Below are positions 42,005-50,564 of a stretch of 64,000 bases of DNA, piece by piece. The notes below the pieces were generated by a model. The model was not told where the DNA came from. It worked only from the letters and a program-made list of their open reading frames with translations, and did no database searches. The stretch lies in assembly GCF_026651875.1 (NCBI RefSeq), contig NZ_CP104067.1, positions 5,322,501-5,386,500 of the forward strand, written 5' to 3'. The DNA is from Alicyclobacillus fastidiosus. GTDB lineage: Bacteria; Bacillota; Bacilli; Alicyclobacillales; Alicyclobacillaceae. A program made the position numbers and the translations under genes. Positions within the stretch are counted from its first letter, which is position 1, and every line of letters begins with the position of its first letter.

Positions 42005-44225
42005 TTGGAGAATTGTGTCGTCTTTTTGACTGATACAGTAGCCGCAGCCAATTCATTGTCGACTGGCGCATCGCCGCCGCGTCTTCGCCACTGAGTGGTT
42101 CGCCGCCATACAAGACGCGTTCCGCCGCCTGCACCCACGCCGTGTACTCCGCCTGCGCGATGCCGACGTGGCTTGCGAACGGCCACAACTCGCGAAGCGT
42201 CGCCGCGCGGTCGATTCGGTACTGCCGCCGAAGCCTGCGCCACAACAGGCCATAAGCGCGTGCAAACGCGCGTCTCGGCTCGATTTGCCACTGTCGCTCC
42301 AAACGGTACAGCATCCACTTCGTCCGCGACGCAAAGAGCACAACCGCGGCCGCCAGGAGACATCCACAGAGGCCCCACAGCGCGGCGTGTACCATCCGCG
42401 AGTCGGACCAGAACCTCGTCGTGCTACCCCCGCCCTGCGCTCCGGCCGGCTGCGGAGTCGGTTGCCGCGCCGGGGGCTGTGCCTTCGGTGGCGTCGACGC
42501 GCTCGGCGAAGATGGGGGGGTCGACGCGGTCTCCTTTGGGGCCGCAAAGGGCATTTGAAAGTTCGGCGTCGGATCAAACGGAATCCAGCCGTAGTCTGGA
42601 AAATAGACTTCGACCCAGGAGTGCGCATCGTCGTTGGTGATGATGTACTTGTTGGTGCTGGACGCGTCGCTAAAATCCTGAGACCCGGCCGCAAACCCTG
42701 TCACCCACCGCGTGGGTACGCCGAGCGTGCGCAGCATCACCGCCGTCGCTGAGGAGAAGTTGTTGCAGTAGCCAACTTTGCTCTCAAAGAGAAACTGTTC
42801 CACATAATCCTGACGCTTGCCAGGAACCGGTACATCGGTGGTTTGATACGTGTAATTGGCCTGCAGGTACTGGATGATGGCCATGACCGCTGCGTATTCG
42901 GTCTTCGCGCCACTTTCTTCGACGATGTGCCGCGCAAGTGCGCCGACGTCTTGGGGCAGTTCCGAGGGCAACTGCAAGTCGTTCTGCGCGACGTCGCTTG
43001 GCACTTTCGCCTCCACGCCGGAGACTGGCGTGTCGTCCTTCATCAAAACGGCGTAGGGATCTTGCAGTTCTTCCGTCTCGACCTCGTATGACTCGCCCTG
43101 TTGCAAATTCGGCGCCTGGATGTTCCCCTGGGCGGTATCGATGGCAAAGTGGTTCTGATAGGTACCTGGCAGTTTCAGTACGTTGTCCACTCTGTAGCCG
43201 CCGAGCAAATCTGACGTGTTGACACTGTCCGAATCGACCGTGATGGTCTGGTTGAACGCAACCGACGGCAGGTTGTGGTAAGTGTAGGCGCCTACGCTGG
43301 AGATTTTCTGCCCCACGGTCTGCTGCGACATCTGCGCGTCGGTGAGCTGCGCCGATGTCCAGCCCTTGCCCGTATACGTCGACAGCGTCTGCCCGCGCAG
43401 ATACGTCGGGTAAGGGCTGGTCACACTCAAGACCTGTTCGTCGCTGGCCACGAACGAGCCACCCAGATGGCTGTTGTCCAACTGATAGCCGATGGTCTGG
43501 ATGCCTCCACCACCACCGCCACCATCCGGACCTTTGCCTAACGGATTGGGCCACAGGGGCGGCTCTTTGGGCGTGGCGTAGCCGACCAAGAGACCGATAG
43601 CCACTAGCGCGAGGACTGCTGGGTAAAAGCGAATCCCTGGTTTCGAACCAGCGGCCGCGAAAAAGCTCACGCGTTGCAACTGATTGAGACCCAACACGAC
43701 GAGGAAGAGCGCAACGACGACCACGAGTTCACCGCTTGGGTGCACTGGCGTATTCCCGTCGACGACAGCCAGCACGACGATGGCGAGGACGTTATAGAAC
43801 ATCCAGAGGCGGGATCGATAGCTCGCATAGGCGACGATCCAGTACACGATTGCCACGCAACAGACGAACAGGAATGTCTGGAGCGGGTCGGCTAACGAGA
43901 GCCCCGCAAACGACGTCACCACTTGGCGCAGCAGGATACCGGGCATGTGTACGACCGAAAAGGCGAACGACGTGTGGCCCGGGCGCCAGTAGTAGGCGAC
44001 ATAGCCATAGGCCGCCACGAGCGCTCCCAAACCGCGTATCCACCACCACCGGAACGCCATGCTAAGGGCGAGTACGAGAAACGGGAGGATAAACGTCGTC
44101 GGGCCGCTGATGAGCCCGAGCTGTGAAAGGGGTGGGAAGAAACTGAAGAGCCACACTGCACAAATCAGCGCGTGGGCGCCTCGCTCCAAAACTTTAGTGT
44201 GACGAAATCGACGCACCGGGCGCAC
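41979..44225 (-). CDS. Transglutaminase-like membrane protein (TgpA-type, DUF3488/DUF4129)
   Basis: A 748-residue protein. The N-terminal third has six or so membrane segments. A large extracytoplasmic part with a transglutaminase core follows: Cys in VGYCNNFSSA near residue 485, His in DDAHSWVEVY near 535 and Asp in PFDPTPNF near 552, so the triad is intact. A Pro-rich linker, one more membrane helix near 620 and a cytoplasmic tail follow. It overlaps the DUF58 gene by 32 bases and forms with MoxR a common but poorly understood three-gene unit. Confidence 0.85.
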   Translation of the reverse strand: MRPVRRFRHTKVLERGAHALICAVWLFSFFPPLSQLGLISGPTTFILPFLVLALSMAFRWWWIRGLGALVAAYGYVAYYWRPGHTSFAFSVVHMPGILLRQVVTSFAGLSLADPLQTFLFVCCVAIVYWIVAYASYRSRLWMFYNVLAIVVLAVVDGNTPVHPSGELVVVVALFLVVLGLNQLQRVSFFAAAGSKPGIRFYPAVLALVAIGLLVGYATPKEPPLWPNPLGKGPDGGGGGGGIQTIGYQLDNSHLGGSFVASDEQVLSVTSPYPTYLRGQTLSTYTGKGWTSAQLTDAQMSQQTVGQKISSVGAYTYHNLPSVAFNQTITVDSDSVNTSDLLGGYRVDNVLKLPGTYQNHFAIDTAQGNIQAPNLQQGESYEVETEELQDPYAVLMKDDTPVSGVEAKVPSDVAQNDLQLPSELPQDVGALARHIVEESGAKTEYAAVMAIIQYLQANYTYQTTDVPVPGKRQDYVEQFLFESKVGYCNNFSSATAVMLRTLGVPTRWVTGFAAGSQDFSDASSTNKYIITNDDAHSWVEVYFPDYGWIPFDPTPNFQMPFAAPKETASTPPSSPSASTPPKAQPPARQPTPQPAGAQGGGSTTRFWSDSRMVHAALWGLCGCLLAAAVVLFASRTKWMLYRLERQWQIEPRRAFARAYGLLWRRLRRQYRIDRAATLRELWPFASHVGIAQAEYTAWVQAAERVLYGGEPLSGEDAAAMRQSTMNWLRLLYQSKRRHNSPIDDIDPTR

Positions 44226-45429
44226 CTCCTCTGCGCAGGAAAGACAGTTGATCCACGTTGCGAATGAGATACACCTGCGCGCCAGACGCCAACATCCGCT
44301 CGTAGCCGACGTGCTCCTCCTCGGTCAACCTATCCCGGGTCAGAGGGACGAACAGCTGGACGCTCCCCTGGCGCTTCAGATAGGACAAGGCCACCGCCAT
44401 ATCCTTGTCGAGCCGCGGCGAGATCACCACAAAGACCGTTCCGCGCGTCGATTCATCACTGATGCGGCGGAGAAAGGACACGACGTCGCGCGAACTGTTC
44501 GGCAGCATCGCGGCGAGTGACTCCATACACCGGTTTAACACGGCGGAGTCGAGCCCCGTCGGGAAGGACAAGTGCGGTTGCACCGGTACCACCATGCCAA
44601 ACTTGCGGCGGTTGTCGTAGGCGTAACGCATAAGCGACGCCGTGATGGACATGGCCAAATCGAACTTCGCCGCCTGCCCCTCCGACGCGTACGAGGTCGC
44701 AGTATTGTCCGGAATAAATTTGAACTCCGACGTCACATGGAGTTCAAATTCCTTGGCCAAGAGTGACCCCCGCCTGGCTGTCATCGGCCAGTGAATTCGA
44801 CTGATCCTGTCCCCTGGTACGAATTCCCGCACGCCAATGACGTTGCTCGACTCTTCACTTCTGCGATTTGTCGGCTGGCGCTCACCGTATTCGTCCGGCG
44901 CGTGTCCGGACCACCCGCGAACTGGGACCACCTTAGGGTAGACGACCACGCGCGCGCTGTGCTCAAATTTGCGGCCGACGCGGACAAACCCGAGAAGGTC
45001 TCCCGTCTCCACCATCGTATCCCCGATTTGATACACGCCGCGAGGCAGGCCTCGAACGGTGTATGTATACTGAATATTCCTTCGCCACAAAGGAACGTGG
45101 ATTCTATCCAAGCCTGAAGTTTGAAATAGCCACCTCGCCGGCAGCCCTTCGTGAATCCGCACCCAAAACAGGGGCCAGGCGGATTTGTGCACAATGGAGA
45201 CCCGAACGCTCAAATTCTGGCCGGCTGTCAACCGGTGCGACGACAGCTGCCGCTGTACGCGCATGCGCCGGAACGAAGCGAACAGGGTCGCCCACTCGTA
45301 CATGGCGACGACGAGGCTAAAGTAGAAGAGAAACCAGGCAAAAAAGCCCCCTGTCACCATTCCGAAGAGAAACAGGCCCGCCATCAAGAGGCCCGTGATG
45401 ACAGCCGTGAGTCCGACTCGCAACCGCAT
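44194..45429 (-). CDS. DUF58-domain protein
   Basis: A 411-residue protein with two N-terminal membrane helices and the DUF58 block REFVPGDRISRIHWPMTARR, followed by a VWA-like C-terminal half. In other bacteria DUF58 proteins pair with MoxR AAA+ ATPases and transglutaminases, exactly the order here. Its ATG shares a base with the MoxR stop codon (TAATG). The role is probably envelope-associated, but is not established. Confidence 0.85.
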   Translation of the reverse strand: MRLRVGLTAVITGLLMAGLFLFGMVTGGFFAWFLFYFSLVVAMYEWATLFASFRRMRVQRQLSSHRLTAGQNLSVRVSIVHKSAWPLFWVRIHEGLPARWLFQTSGLDRIHVPLWRRNIQYTYTVRGLPRGVYQIGDTMVETGDLLGFVRVGRKFEHSARVVVYPKVVPVRGWSGHAPDEYGERQPTNRRSEESSNVIGVREFVPGDRISRIHWPMTARRGSLLAKEFELHVTSEFKFIPDNTATSYASEGQAAKFDLAMSITASLMRYAYDNRRKFGMVVPVQPHLSFPTGLDSAVLNRCMESLAAMLPNSSRDVVSFLRRISDESTRGTVFVVISPRLDKDMAVALSYLKRQGSVQLFVPLTRDRLTEEEHVGYERMLASGAQVYLIRNVDQLSFLRRGGAPGASISSH

Positions 45430-46409
45430 TAGCGGACTGCTCCTTGGGCAGCCGGGACAGGTACCGAGTCGAGCAACTGCTGAACGACTGCGTGCACACC
45501 GAGGCCTGACAGCCGGGCGTCGGCGGTCAACAACAGTCGGTGGCCGAGTACGTATGGCGCCAAGAAACGCACGTCATCAGGGATCACATAACCCCGGTTC
45601 GCGAGGAATGCTAACGCCTGCGCCGCGCGAAACAGCGACAAGCTCGCGCGCGGGCTGGCTCCGAGATAGACATCCACGTGATCCCGCGTCCGCTGGACGA
45701 GTTCGACGACGTATTTTTGAATTTCTTCGTCTACGCGGATGTCGCGCACCTGTCGGCGCCACTCTGCGATGGTCTTCGGCTCAATGACCGCGTCGATTTC
45801 ATCGATGGGGTGCTGCTTCTGCTGTCCTTGGAGAATGTGCAATTCCTCCTCTGCACTCGGATACCCCATCTGAAACTTCAACAGAAACCGGTCTAATTGA
45901 GCCTCTGGGAGCGGAAATGTACCTTCGAATTCGATGGGATTCTCCGTGGCGAGGACGAAAAACGGTGCCGGTAGATCGTACGTCTCTCCGTCGGCGGTCA
46001 CAGCCTGTTCCTCGAGCGCCTGCAGGAGGGCCGATTGCGTCTTCGGCGACGTGCGGTTGATCTCATCGGCCAGTACGACTTGTCCAAAAATTGGACCGTG
46101 GCGAAACTCAAACGATTGTGTTTTCTGATTGTAAATTGATACGCCTGTGACATCAGACGGCAATAAATCGGGCGTAAACTGAATCCGACGAAAATGACAT
46201 CCGAGGGTCTTGGCGGTCGCCCGAACCAACATGGTCTTCCCCACGCCGGGCACGTCTTCGATGAGACAGTGGCCACCAGCCAGAAGTGCTGTCAGAACGA
46301 GTCGAATGACGTCATCCTTGCCGACGATAACCTTTTGAATGTTTTGAACAACCGGTTTCACTTGCGGGTGCCAACGGTCAAATTGAATATTCGTCGCAAT
46401 CTCTGTCAC
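45429..46409 (-). CDS. MoxR-family AAA+ ATPase
   Basis: A 326-residue cytoplasmic ATPase with Walker A EDVPGVGKTMLV, Walker B VVLADEINRTSPKTQSALL, and the sensor region ATENPIEFEGTFPLPEAQLDRF. MoxR proteins act as chaperone-like partners of VWA/DUF58 proteins. I prefer the GTG at 46409, with AGGGG 7-8 bases upstream; the frame remains open for another 30 codons. It is first in the operon with DUF58 and transglutaminase genes. Confidence 0.9.
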   Translation of the reverse strand: MTEIATNIQFDRWHPQVKPVVQNIQKVIVGKDDVIRLVLTALLAGGHCLIEDVPGVGKTMLVRATAKTLGCHFRRIQFTPDLLPSDVTGVSIYNQKTQSFEFRHGPIFGQVVLADEINRTSPKTQSALLQALEEQAVTADGETYDLPAPFFVLATENPIEFEGTFPLPEAQLDRFLLKFQMGYPSAEEELHILQGQQKQHPIDEIDAVIEPKTIAEWRRQVRDIRVDEEIQKYVVELVQRTRDHVDVYLGASPRASLSLFRAAQALAFLANRGYVIPDDVRFLAPYVLGHRLLLTADARLSGLGVHAVVQQLLDSVPVPAAQGAVR

Positions 46410-46560
46410 ACTTTCGACCCCTATCCGACATGATAGTGCTTCACAACCTGGACATTCGTCGAAATCGACGACAGATACACCAAAATTGTGACAAAACACC
46501 CCGTATGTATCTCTATCCTATCAAATTGCGGGTTTACAGGCTATGGAAGAAGACGAGCCA

Positions 46561-46587
46561 AGAGGGAATCCGTTCAAACGGCCCTCT
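46561..46587 (-). terminator. Hairpin overlapping the L,D-transpeptidase stop codon
   Basis: AGAGGG/CCCTCT with an inner CCGT/ACGG stem at the end of the small L,D-transpeptidase gene. No T run follows on the minus strand, so it is a weak terminator candidate. Confidence 0.4.
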
Positions 46588-46924
46588 ACTGTCGGATGGT
46601 GACGCGGGTGCCGATGGTCACTCGCGATTGCAAATCCATCACATCCCGGTTATACATCCTGATACAGCCGTGCGAGACGCGCTTGCCGATGCTCGCCGGA
46701 TTGTTCGTACCGTGAATTCCGTAGTGGGGGCGTGACAGACCGAGCCAATACGCTCCAAAGGGACCCCCAGGGTCCTTTTCGCGATTGACAATGGTGTATT
46801 CGCCAACAGGCGTCTTGGTGAGGATCCTGCCGATGCCAATTGGGTAGCTTTTAACGACAGTGTTGCCGTTTAAGAGATGCAATTTTCTCTGCGATAAATC
46901 CACGATGATCCGATAGTTCGCCAC
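46586..46924 (-). CDS. Small L,D-transpeptidase (YkuD domain)
   Basis: A 112-residue protein that is almost only the YkuD catalytic domain: IHGTNN and SHGCIRMYNRD hold the catalytic His and Cys. There is no signal peptide. Such minimal Ldt proteins occur in Bacillus spores/envelopes, where they form 3-3 peptidoglycan cross-links; export is unexplained here. The GTG at 46924 follows a run of six G; a TTG five codons earlier is the alternative. Confidence 0.85.
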   Translation of the reverse strand: MANYRIIVDLSQRKLHLLNGNTVVKSYPIGIGRILTKTPVGEYTIVNREKDPGGPFGAYWLGLSRPHYGIHGTNNPASIGKRVSHGCIRMYNRDVMDLQSRVTIGTRVTIRQ

Positions 46925-46999
46925 TCTGCTGCCCCCCAAAACTGCATGCGCGTACCCATGTATACGCGGCGGGGTGGCAGTTGGATACAGCGGAGTGAC

Positions 47000-48034
47000 T
47001 TATTTTTCAATGACCACGGACGTTCCAATCTGCACCAGCTGATAAAGTTTCTCAGCCGTCTCGATCGGCAGTTCGACGCATCCATTGCTTTGGGGATATC
47101 CATACGACGCGCGTGGATATCCGTGAATGGCCGTGTTGCCGACCAAATCCATCACCCACGGCACGTTGGGGATGTGATAGGTTTCCCCATCGGGATCGAC
47201 CCCGCTCATCGTCGCAGACGGCACCATCGAATGAATGTAGTACTGCCCAGGCTGCGTCGCAGCACCAGTGACACCGGTATTGCACAAAGAGGTCAAAATC
47301 GGTTTCCCATTGCGGTATAGCGTCAACCTCTCCGGCAGCGTCTCGGTCACGACAATGCGCTCATCACTTGCGACGATAAACGGCCGCTCAATCGTCGCGT
47401 TCGCTAGGTACTGGCCACGCGTACTCATGGGGCCGGCAATGCCGCCGTCGATCGTCATATGGACAGTCTCAGCTTGCGACAACGCCTTGGCGGGGATGAA
47501 CTGTGCGGTCGTATCGCTCGTCCAATCGAGTTGTCCGGCCACTGGCGGCGAAAAGTGAAGGTCTTGCAACAACTGCGCCTGATTGGCTATCGGGGCACTG
47601 AACGTAAACGTAAACGGGCCGTCTGCGGGGACATTGAACTGCCAGATCCCCGGATTCGTCGTCACGGTCAGGGGCGGCGCCGTCTCGCCGTCCACGGCGG
47701 CCGTCTTGGTCCAAGGATTCGTCCCAGGACCCTGCGCGCGTCGCAACACGATGTGATAGGCTGTACCTTGTGGCAGCGATGCGGGAATCCAAACTTTGTT
47801 TGAAGGCTTTCGGACAAGCGTTTGGTGCGTCTTTCCATTCCACACCCAAGTTACGCTCGCCACAGGGTGGTTAAAGGAGATTTCCACACCTTTGGCGGCG
47901 TTGCTGGTCACGACGCCGTCGTATTCGAGCTGTGGGGTAGGTTGTCTCTTCGTCGGGGAACATCCCGTGAGTGCAAAACAGCAGGCGAGAACGAGGGTAA
48001 ACCATCGCAGACAACACTTCGTGTACACTGGCAT
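47000..48034 (-). CDS. L,D-transpeptidase lipoprotein
   Basis: A 344-residue secreted protein with a lipoprotein signal (LACCFALTGC, lipobox LTGC). The middle holds Ig/BIG-like beta modules. The C-terminal YkuD domain has IHGYPRASYGYPQSNGCVEL with the catalytic His and Cys. It probably cross-links peptidoglycan from the outer face of the membrane. The small L,D-transpeptidase gene lies right downstream on the same strand, so the two may be co-transcribed. Confidence 0.88.
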   Translation of the reverse strand: MPVYTKCCLRWFTLVLACCFALTGCSPTKRQPTPQLEYDGVVTSNAAKGVEISFNHPVASVTWVWNGKTHQTLVRKPSNKVWIPASLPQGTAYHIVLRRAQGPGTNPWTKTAAVDGETAPPLTVTTNPGIWQFNVPADGPFTFTFSAPIANQAQLLQDLHFSPPVAGQLDWTSDTTAQFIPAKALSQAETVHMTIDGGIAGPMSTRGQYLANATIERPFIVASDERIVVTETLPERLTLYRNGKPILTSLCNTGVTGAATQPGQYYIHSMVPSATMSGVDPDGETYHIPNVPWVMDLVGNTAIHGYPRASYGYPQSNGCVELPIETAEKLYQLVQIGTSVVIEK

Positions 48035-48138
48035 CAAGTATCACTATCCTTAAGGACAAACGAGAACTTCTTCTACCGTATTCGACGAAGTGCCGCACGT
48101 CAATGTTACAAATCGATTTCAGAAAGGTCGGTGAGCTG

Positions 48139-48369
48139 ATGACACCTGAACACAGATTGCAAAGTGTTCGACCTGGCCAACGGTTTTTGCACTACAAAGG
48201 AGGCCTGTACACGTTCCACTCCATCGGTCGACATAGCGAAACCGAGGAATGGTTCGTCATCTATTCGACCAGCGCCGGCGACATGTGGATTCGCCCCTAC
48301 GACATGTTTTTCGAAACGGTCGAAGTCGATGGCAAGCGCATTCCTAGGTTTCAGGCCATTGAGGAATAG
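48139..48369 (+). CDS. DUF1653-domain protein
   Basis: A 76-residue cytoplasmic protein. It has the DUF1653 pattern HYKGGLYTFHSIGRHSETEE, a middle VIYS, WIRPYDMFFETV and PRF, indicating a small beta-barrel-like domain of unknown function. The ATG at 48139 is preferred for the GGTGAG just upstream; an in-frame ATG at 48103 has no ribosome site. Confidence 0.75.
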   Translation: MTPEHRLQSVRPGQRFLHYKGGLYTFHSIGRHSETEEWFVIYSTSAGDMWIRPYDMFFETVEVDGKRIPRFQAIEE

Positions 48370-48478
48370 AAACGTGCACCCTCTGCGAGTCGTGTAACGC
48401 CTTGTACGTGAGACCCACATCCCGGGGCGGCACCCCCTTTCTCGGTGAGCAGGTTACAGAGTTGGATGGACGTGCAAG

Positions 48479-49498
48479 TCAGTCTATGGAGGACGTCTGT
48501 CCGTCTCGATGTAGCATGTCGTACAGGATCAACCACATCGCGTGTGACCAGCCAAGCGGTGTATTCTCGTTCGGCGTTTTACTCACAGGCCGATAGAGTT
48601 CGGGAATCTCGTGCGCCTTTGTGGTCACCTCCTGTGAGCGCTTCAGATACAGCGCCGCCTTGTCGTGGCGCCCAAGGAGCGCGTGACAAATGCCCAGCCA
48701 GGATAAGCCCATACACCACTCGGCCTCTCGTCCATCCTCACTGTAATACTTGTCTCCCGGATAGCGAATGACGCCGTGCGTTCGCAAGAGCGCCGCCTCG
48801 ACTCGTTCGACAATCACTTCCGACAGTCCAGCCGGCAGTAGGCGATACGGATAAATCAGACTGAGCAGCGCCAGATCTACATCCTTGGAATCGCTTTCGC
48901 GAGGGATTGTGCAATAGAGCGAGCACAGGCCCTGCTTCATGGCTTCCCATGGCACGTCGACGAACGGGCGAACGGCCAACAGTCCTGCGATACACGCACC
49001 GATGCTGCTCACATGAACCTCCCGATTCTCTTCCCAAATGCCGTTGTCGGCGTCGTGCCAGTATTCGAGCGTCGTCAGATAGCGGACGAGCAGCGAGATG
49101 ACCCGCCTGTCTTCCTTGTCACGCAACATGTTCTTCTTGCGTCGTAAGCCTTCGCCCACGCCGAAGAGAAACGCTCCGATGGCGTCGTTTTGCGCGTTCC
49201 CCCACGGTTGAGAGACTTCCTCCAGCGAGTTTGCGCTATAACGCGGATGGATGTACTCGAACGCCTCTCGCGGGCGATGCTGTGCGTGGTATTCCAACTT
49301 CCACATGTACTTGCGGAAGATGTCGAGCAAGCTGTGATAGGTGCTTTCGAATCTCCCGTTGTCCCGTTCCAGTTCGGACAACGCGATATAACAGCTGTCT
49401 CGAACCCAAACATAGTGGTACGTGTTTGAAGGGCTTGCTACGTAAAGGCCATTTGCCTGCCGCAATGTATCTAGAACTTGCTGCACTTGGTCCCGCAT
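48479..49498 (-). CDS. GH15-family glucoamylase-like hydrolase
   Basis: A 339-residue alpha/alpha-barrel protein with YHYVWVRDSCY, WEENREVHVSSIGACIAGL and AEWCMGLSWLGICHAL, where the last two hold the paired catalytic Glu of GH15. NENTPLGWSHAMWL closes the barrel. It lacks the N-terminal super-sandwich domain and any signal peptide, so it probably acts on cytoplasmic alpha-glucan or maltooligosaccharide. It follows the nucleotidyltransferase gene behind a large hairpin that contains its ribosome site. Confidence 0.83.
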   Translation of the reverse strand: MRDQVQQVLDTLRQANGLYVASPSNTYHYVWVRDSCYIALSELERDNGRFESTYHSLLDIFRKYMWKLEYHAQHRPREAFEYIHPRYSANSLEEVSQPWGNAQNDAIGAFLFGVGEGLRRKKNMLRDKEDRRVISLLVRYLTTLEYWHDADNGIWEENREVHVSSIGACIAGLLAVRPFVDVPWEAMKQGLCSLYCTIPRESDSKDVDLALLSLIYPYRLLPAGLSEVIVERVEAALLRTHGVIRYPGDKYYSEDGREAEWCMGLSWLGICHALLGRHDKAALYLKRSQEVTTKAHEIPELYRPVSKTPNENTPLGWSHAMWLILYDMLHRDGQTSSID

Positions 49499-49504
49499 GT
49501 AAAA

Positions 49505-49551
49505 ACACCCTCCTCTCCCTACACAGTCTAGAGAGGGAGCCCGGAGGGTGT
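49505..49551 (-). terminator. Hairpin terminator/attenuator containing the GH15 ribosome site
   Basis: In the minus-strand transcript ACACCCTCC (49551-49543) pairs with GGAGGGTGT (49513-49505), and an inner CTCCCTCT pairs with AGGGAGAGG. Five T follow. The 3' arm GGAGGG is also the only ribosome site for the GH15 ATG at 49498, so folding would both terminate transcription and hide the start. Confidence 0.75.
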
Positions 49552-49573
49552 GATTAAGTTGGGCCTTTATCCG

Positions 49574-50323
49574 TTATCGTGCACTCGCCACTTCCACGGG
49601 GAGGTTTACCTTGACGCGGCCGTTGAGCATATCGATTTGCGTTTGGTAGTACTGCTGGAGCGTCCCCACGTCGGACCAATACCCGGACGCGACATACCCC
49701 TGCATCGGCACCCCAAGCTCGAGGAGCAGCGGAAACAACTCGCGCCCGAAATCGTACGGTCTGTCCGTTGGGATCCACTGGAATATCGTCGGTTCAAGAA
49801 TATATATTCCAGTATTCACCAGGTATGTTCTATCGCGTTCGAACGCCTGAGGCTTCTCCACAAACCCTGTGATTCTGCCATTTACATCGATCTCGACGAC
49901 GCCGTAGCCCAGCGGGCATTCCACCCGCGTTAATAGGAGTGTGGCTACCGCCCCACCGCGACGATGAGCGCGCATCGCCTCAGACAGGTCAAAATCGGTT
50001 AAACCGTCGCCACTCATCACGATAAATGTGTCATCGAGATGAGCGTGTAATGCTCGAACTCCTCCAGCGGTGCCCAAGGGGACGAGTTCATCCTGGTAGC
50101 GAATGTGGACATCCCACGCACTGCCGTCAGCGAAGTAGTTTCGAATGGCATCCGCCATATAGCAGACTGTCATGGTAATGTCGTGAAAGTCGTGCCTCCC
50201 CAGTAGCTCCACGATGTACTCCAGCGTGGGACGATCTAGTAGTTGCAACATGGGTTTGGGCAGTAGCCTTGTCAAAGGTTGCAACCGGGTTCCCTTTCCC
50301 CCCGCCATGATGACAGCTTTCAT
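49574..50323 (-). CDS. Sugar-phosphate nucleotidyltransferase
   Basis: A 249-residue GlmU/RmlA-type enzyme with MKAVIMAGGKGTRLQPLT, LPKPMLQLLDRPTLEY, LGTAGGV and VMSGDGLTDFDL, covering the NTP site and metal Asp. It makes an NDP-sugar such as NDP-glucose or GDP-mannose; the sugar cannot be fixed. The second ATG, with GGGG 8 bases upstream, is chosen. It lies between the GH57-GT4 and GH15 genes, which suggests it feeds polysaccharide synthesis. Confidence 0.85.
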   Translation of the reverse strand: MKAVIMAGGKGTRLQPLTRLLPKPMLQLLDRPTLEYIVELLGRHDFHDITMTVCYMADAIRNYFADGSAWDVHIRYQDELVPLGTAGGVRALHAHLDDTFIVMSGDGLTDFDLSEAMRAHRRGGAVATLLLTRVECPLGYGVVEIDVNGRITGFVEKPQAFERDRTYLVNTGIYILEPTIFQWIPTDRPYDFGRELFPLLLELGVPMQGYVASGYWSDVGTLQQYYQTQIDMLNGRVKVNLPVEVASAR

Positions 50324-50485
50324 GTCCATGTCCCCTTCTTCTTGTCATGAAATATCGTGATATGTGGCAAGTATATAAACTTAAAATTAGGACTATGACA
50401 TGCGTATTCGCTTTCATAAAAACAAATCTTAATTGTTTCGGAAACTGCGCAAAAACGCTCCTCTATGAGCAATAAAATGACCAAG

Positions 50486-50516
50486 CAAAAAATGCACGGG
50501 CAGAAAACCCGTGCAT
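50486..50516 (-). terminator. Terminator after the GH57-GT4 gene
   Basis: Nine-base perfect stem ATGCACGGG/CCCGTGCAT with a 7-base loop and TTTTTT on the minus strand. It separates the GH57-GT4 gene from the nucleotidyltransferase gene. The remaining 50324-50485 is AT-rich and probably holds a promoter. Confidence 0.88.
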
Positions 50517-50564
50517 AACTATACATTTGTTTGCTCGATCACAGATCTACATCTTACGACATCC

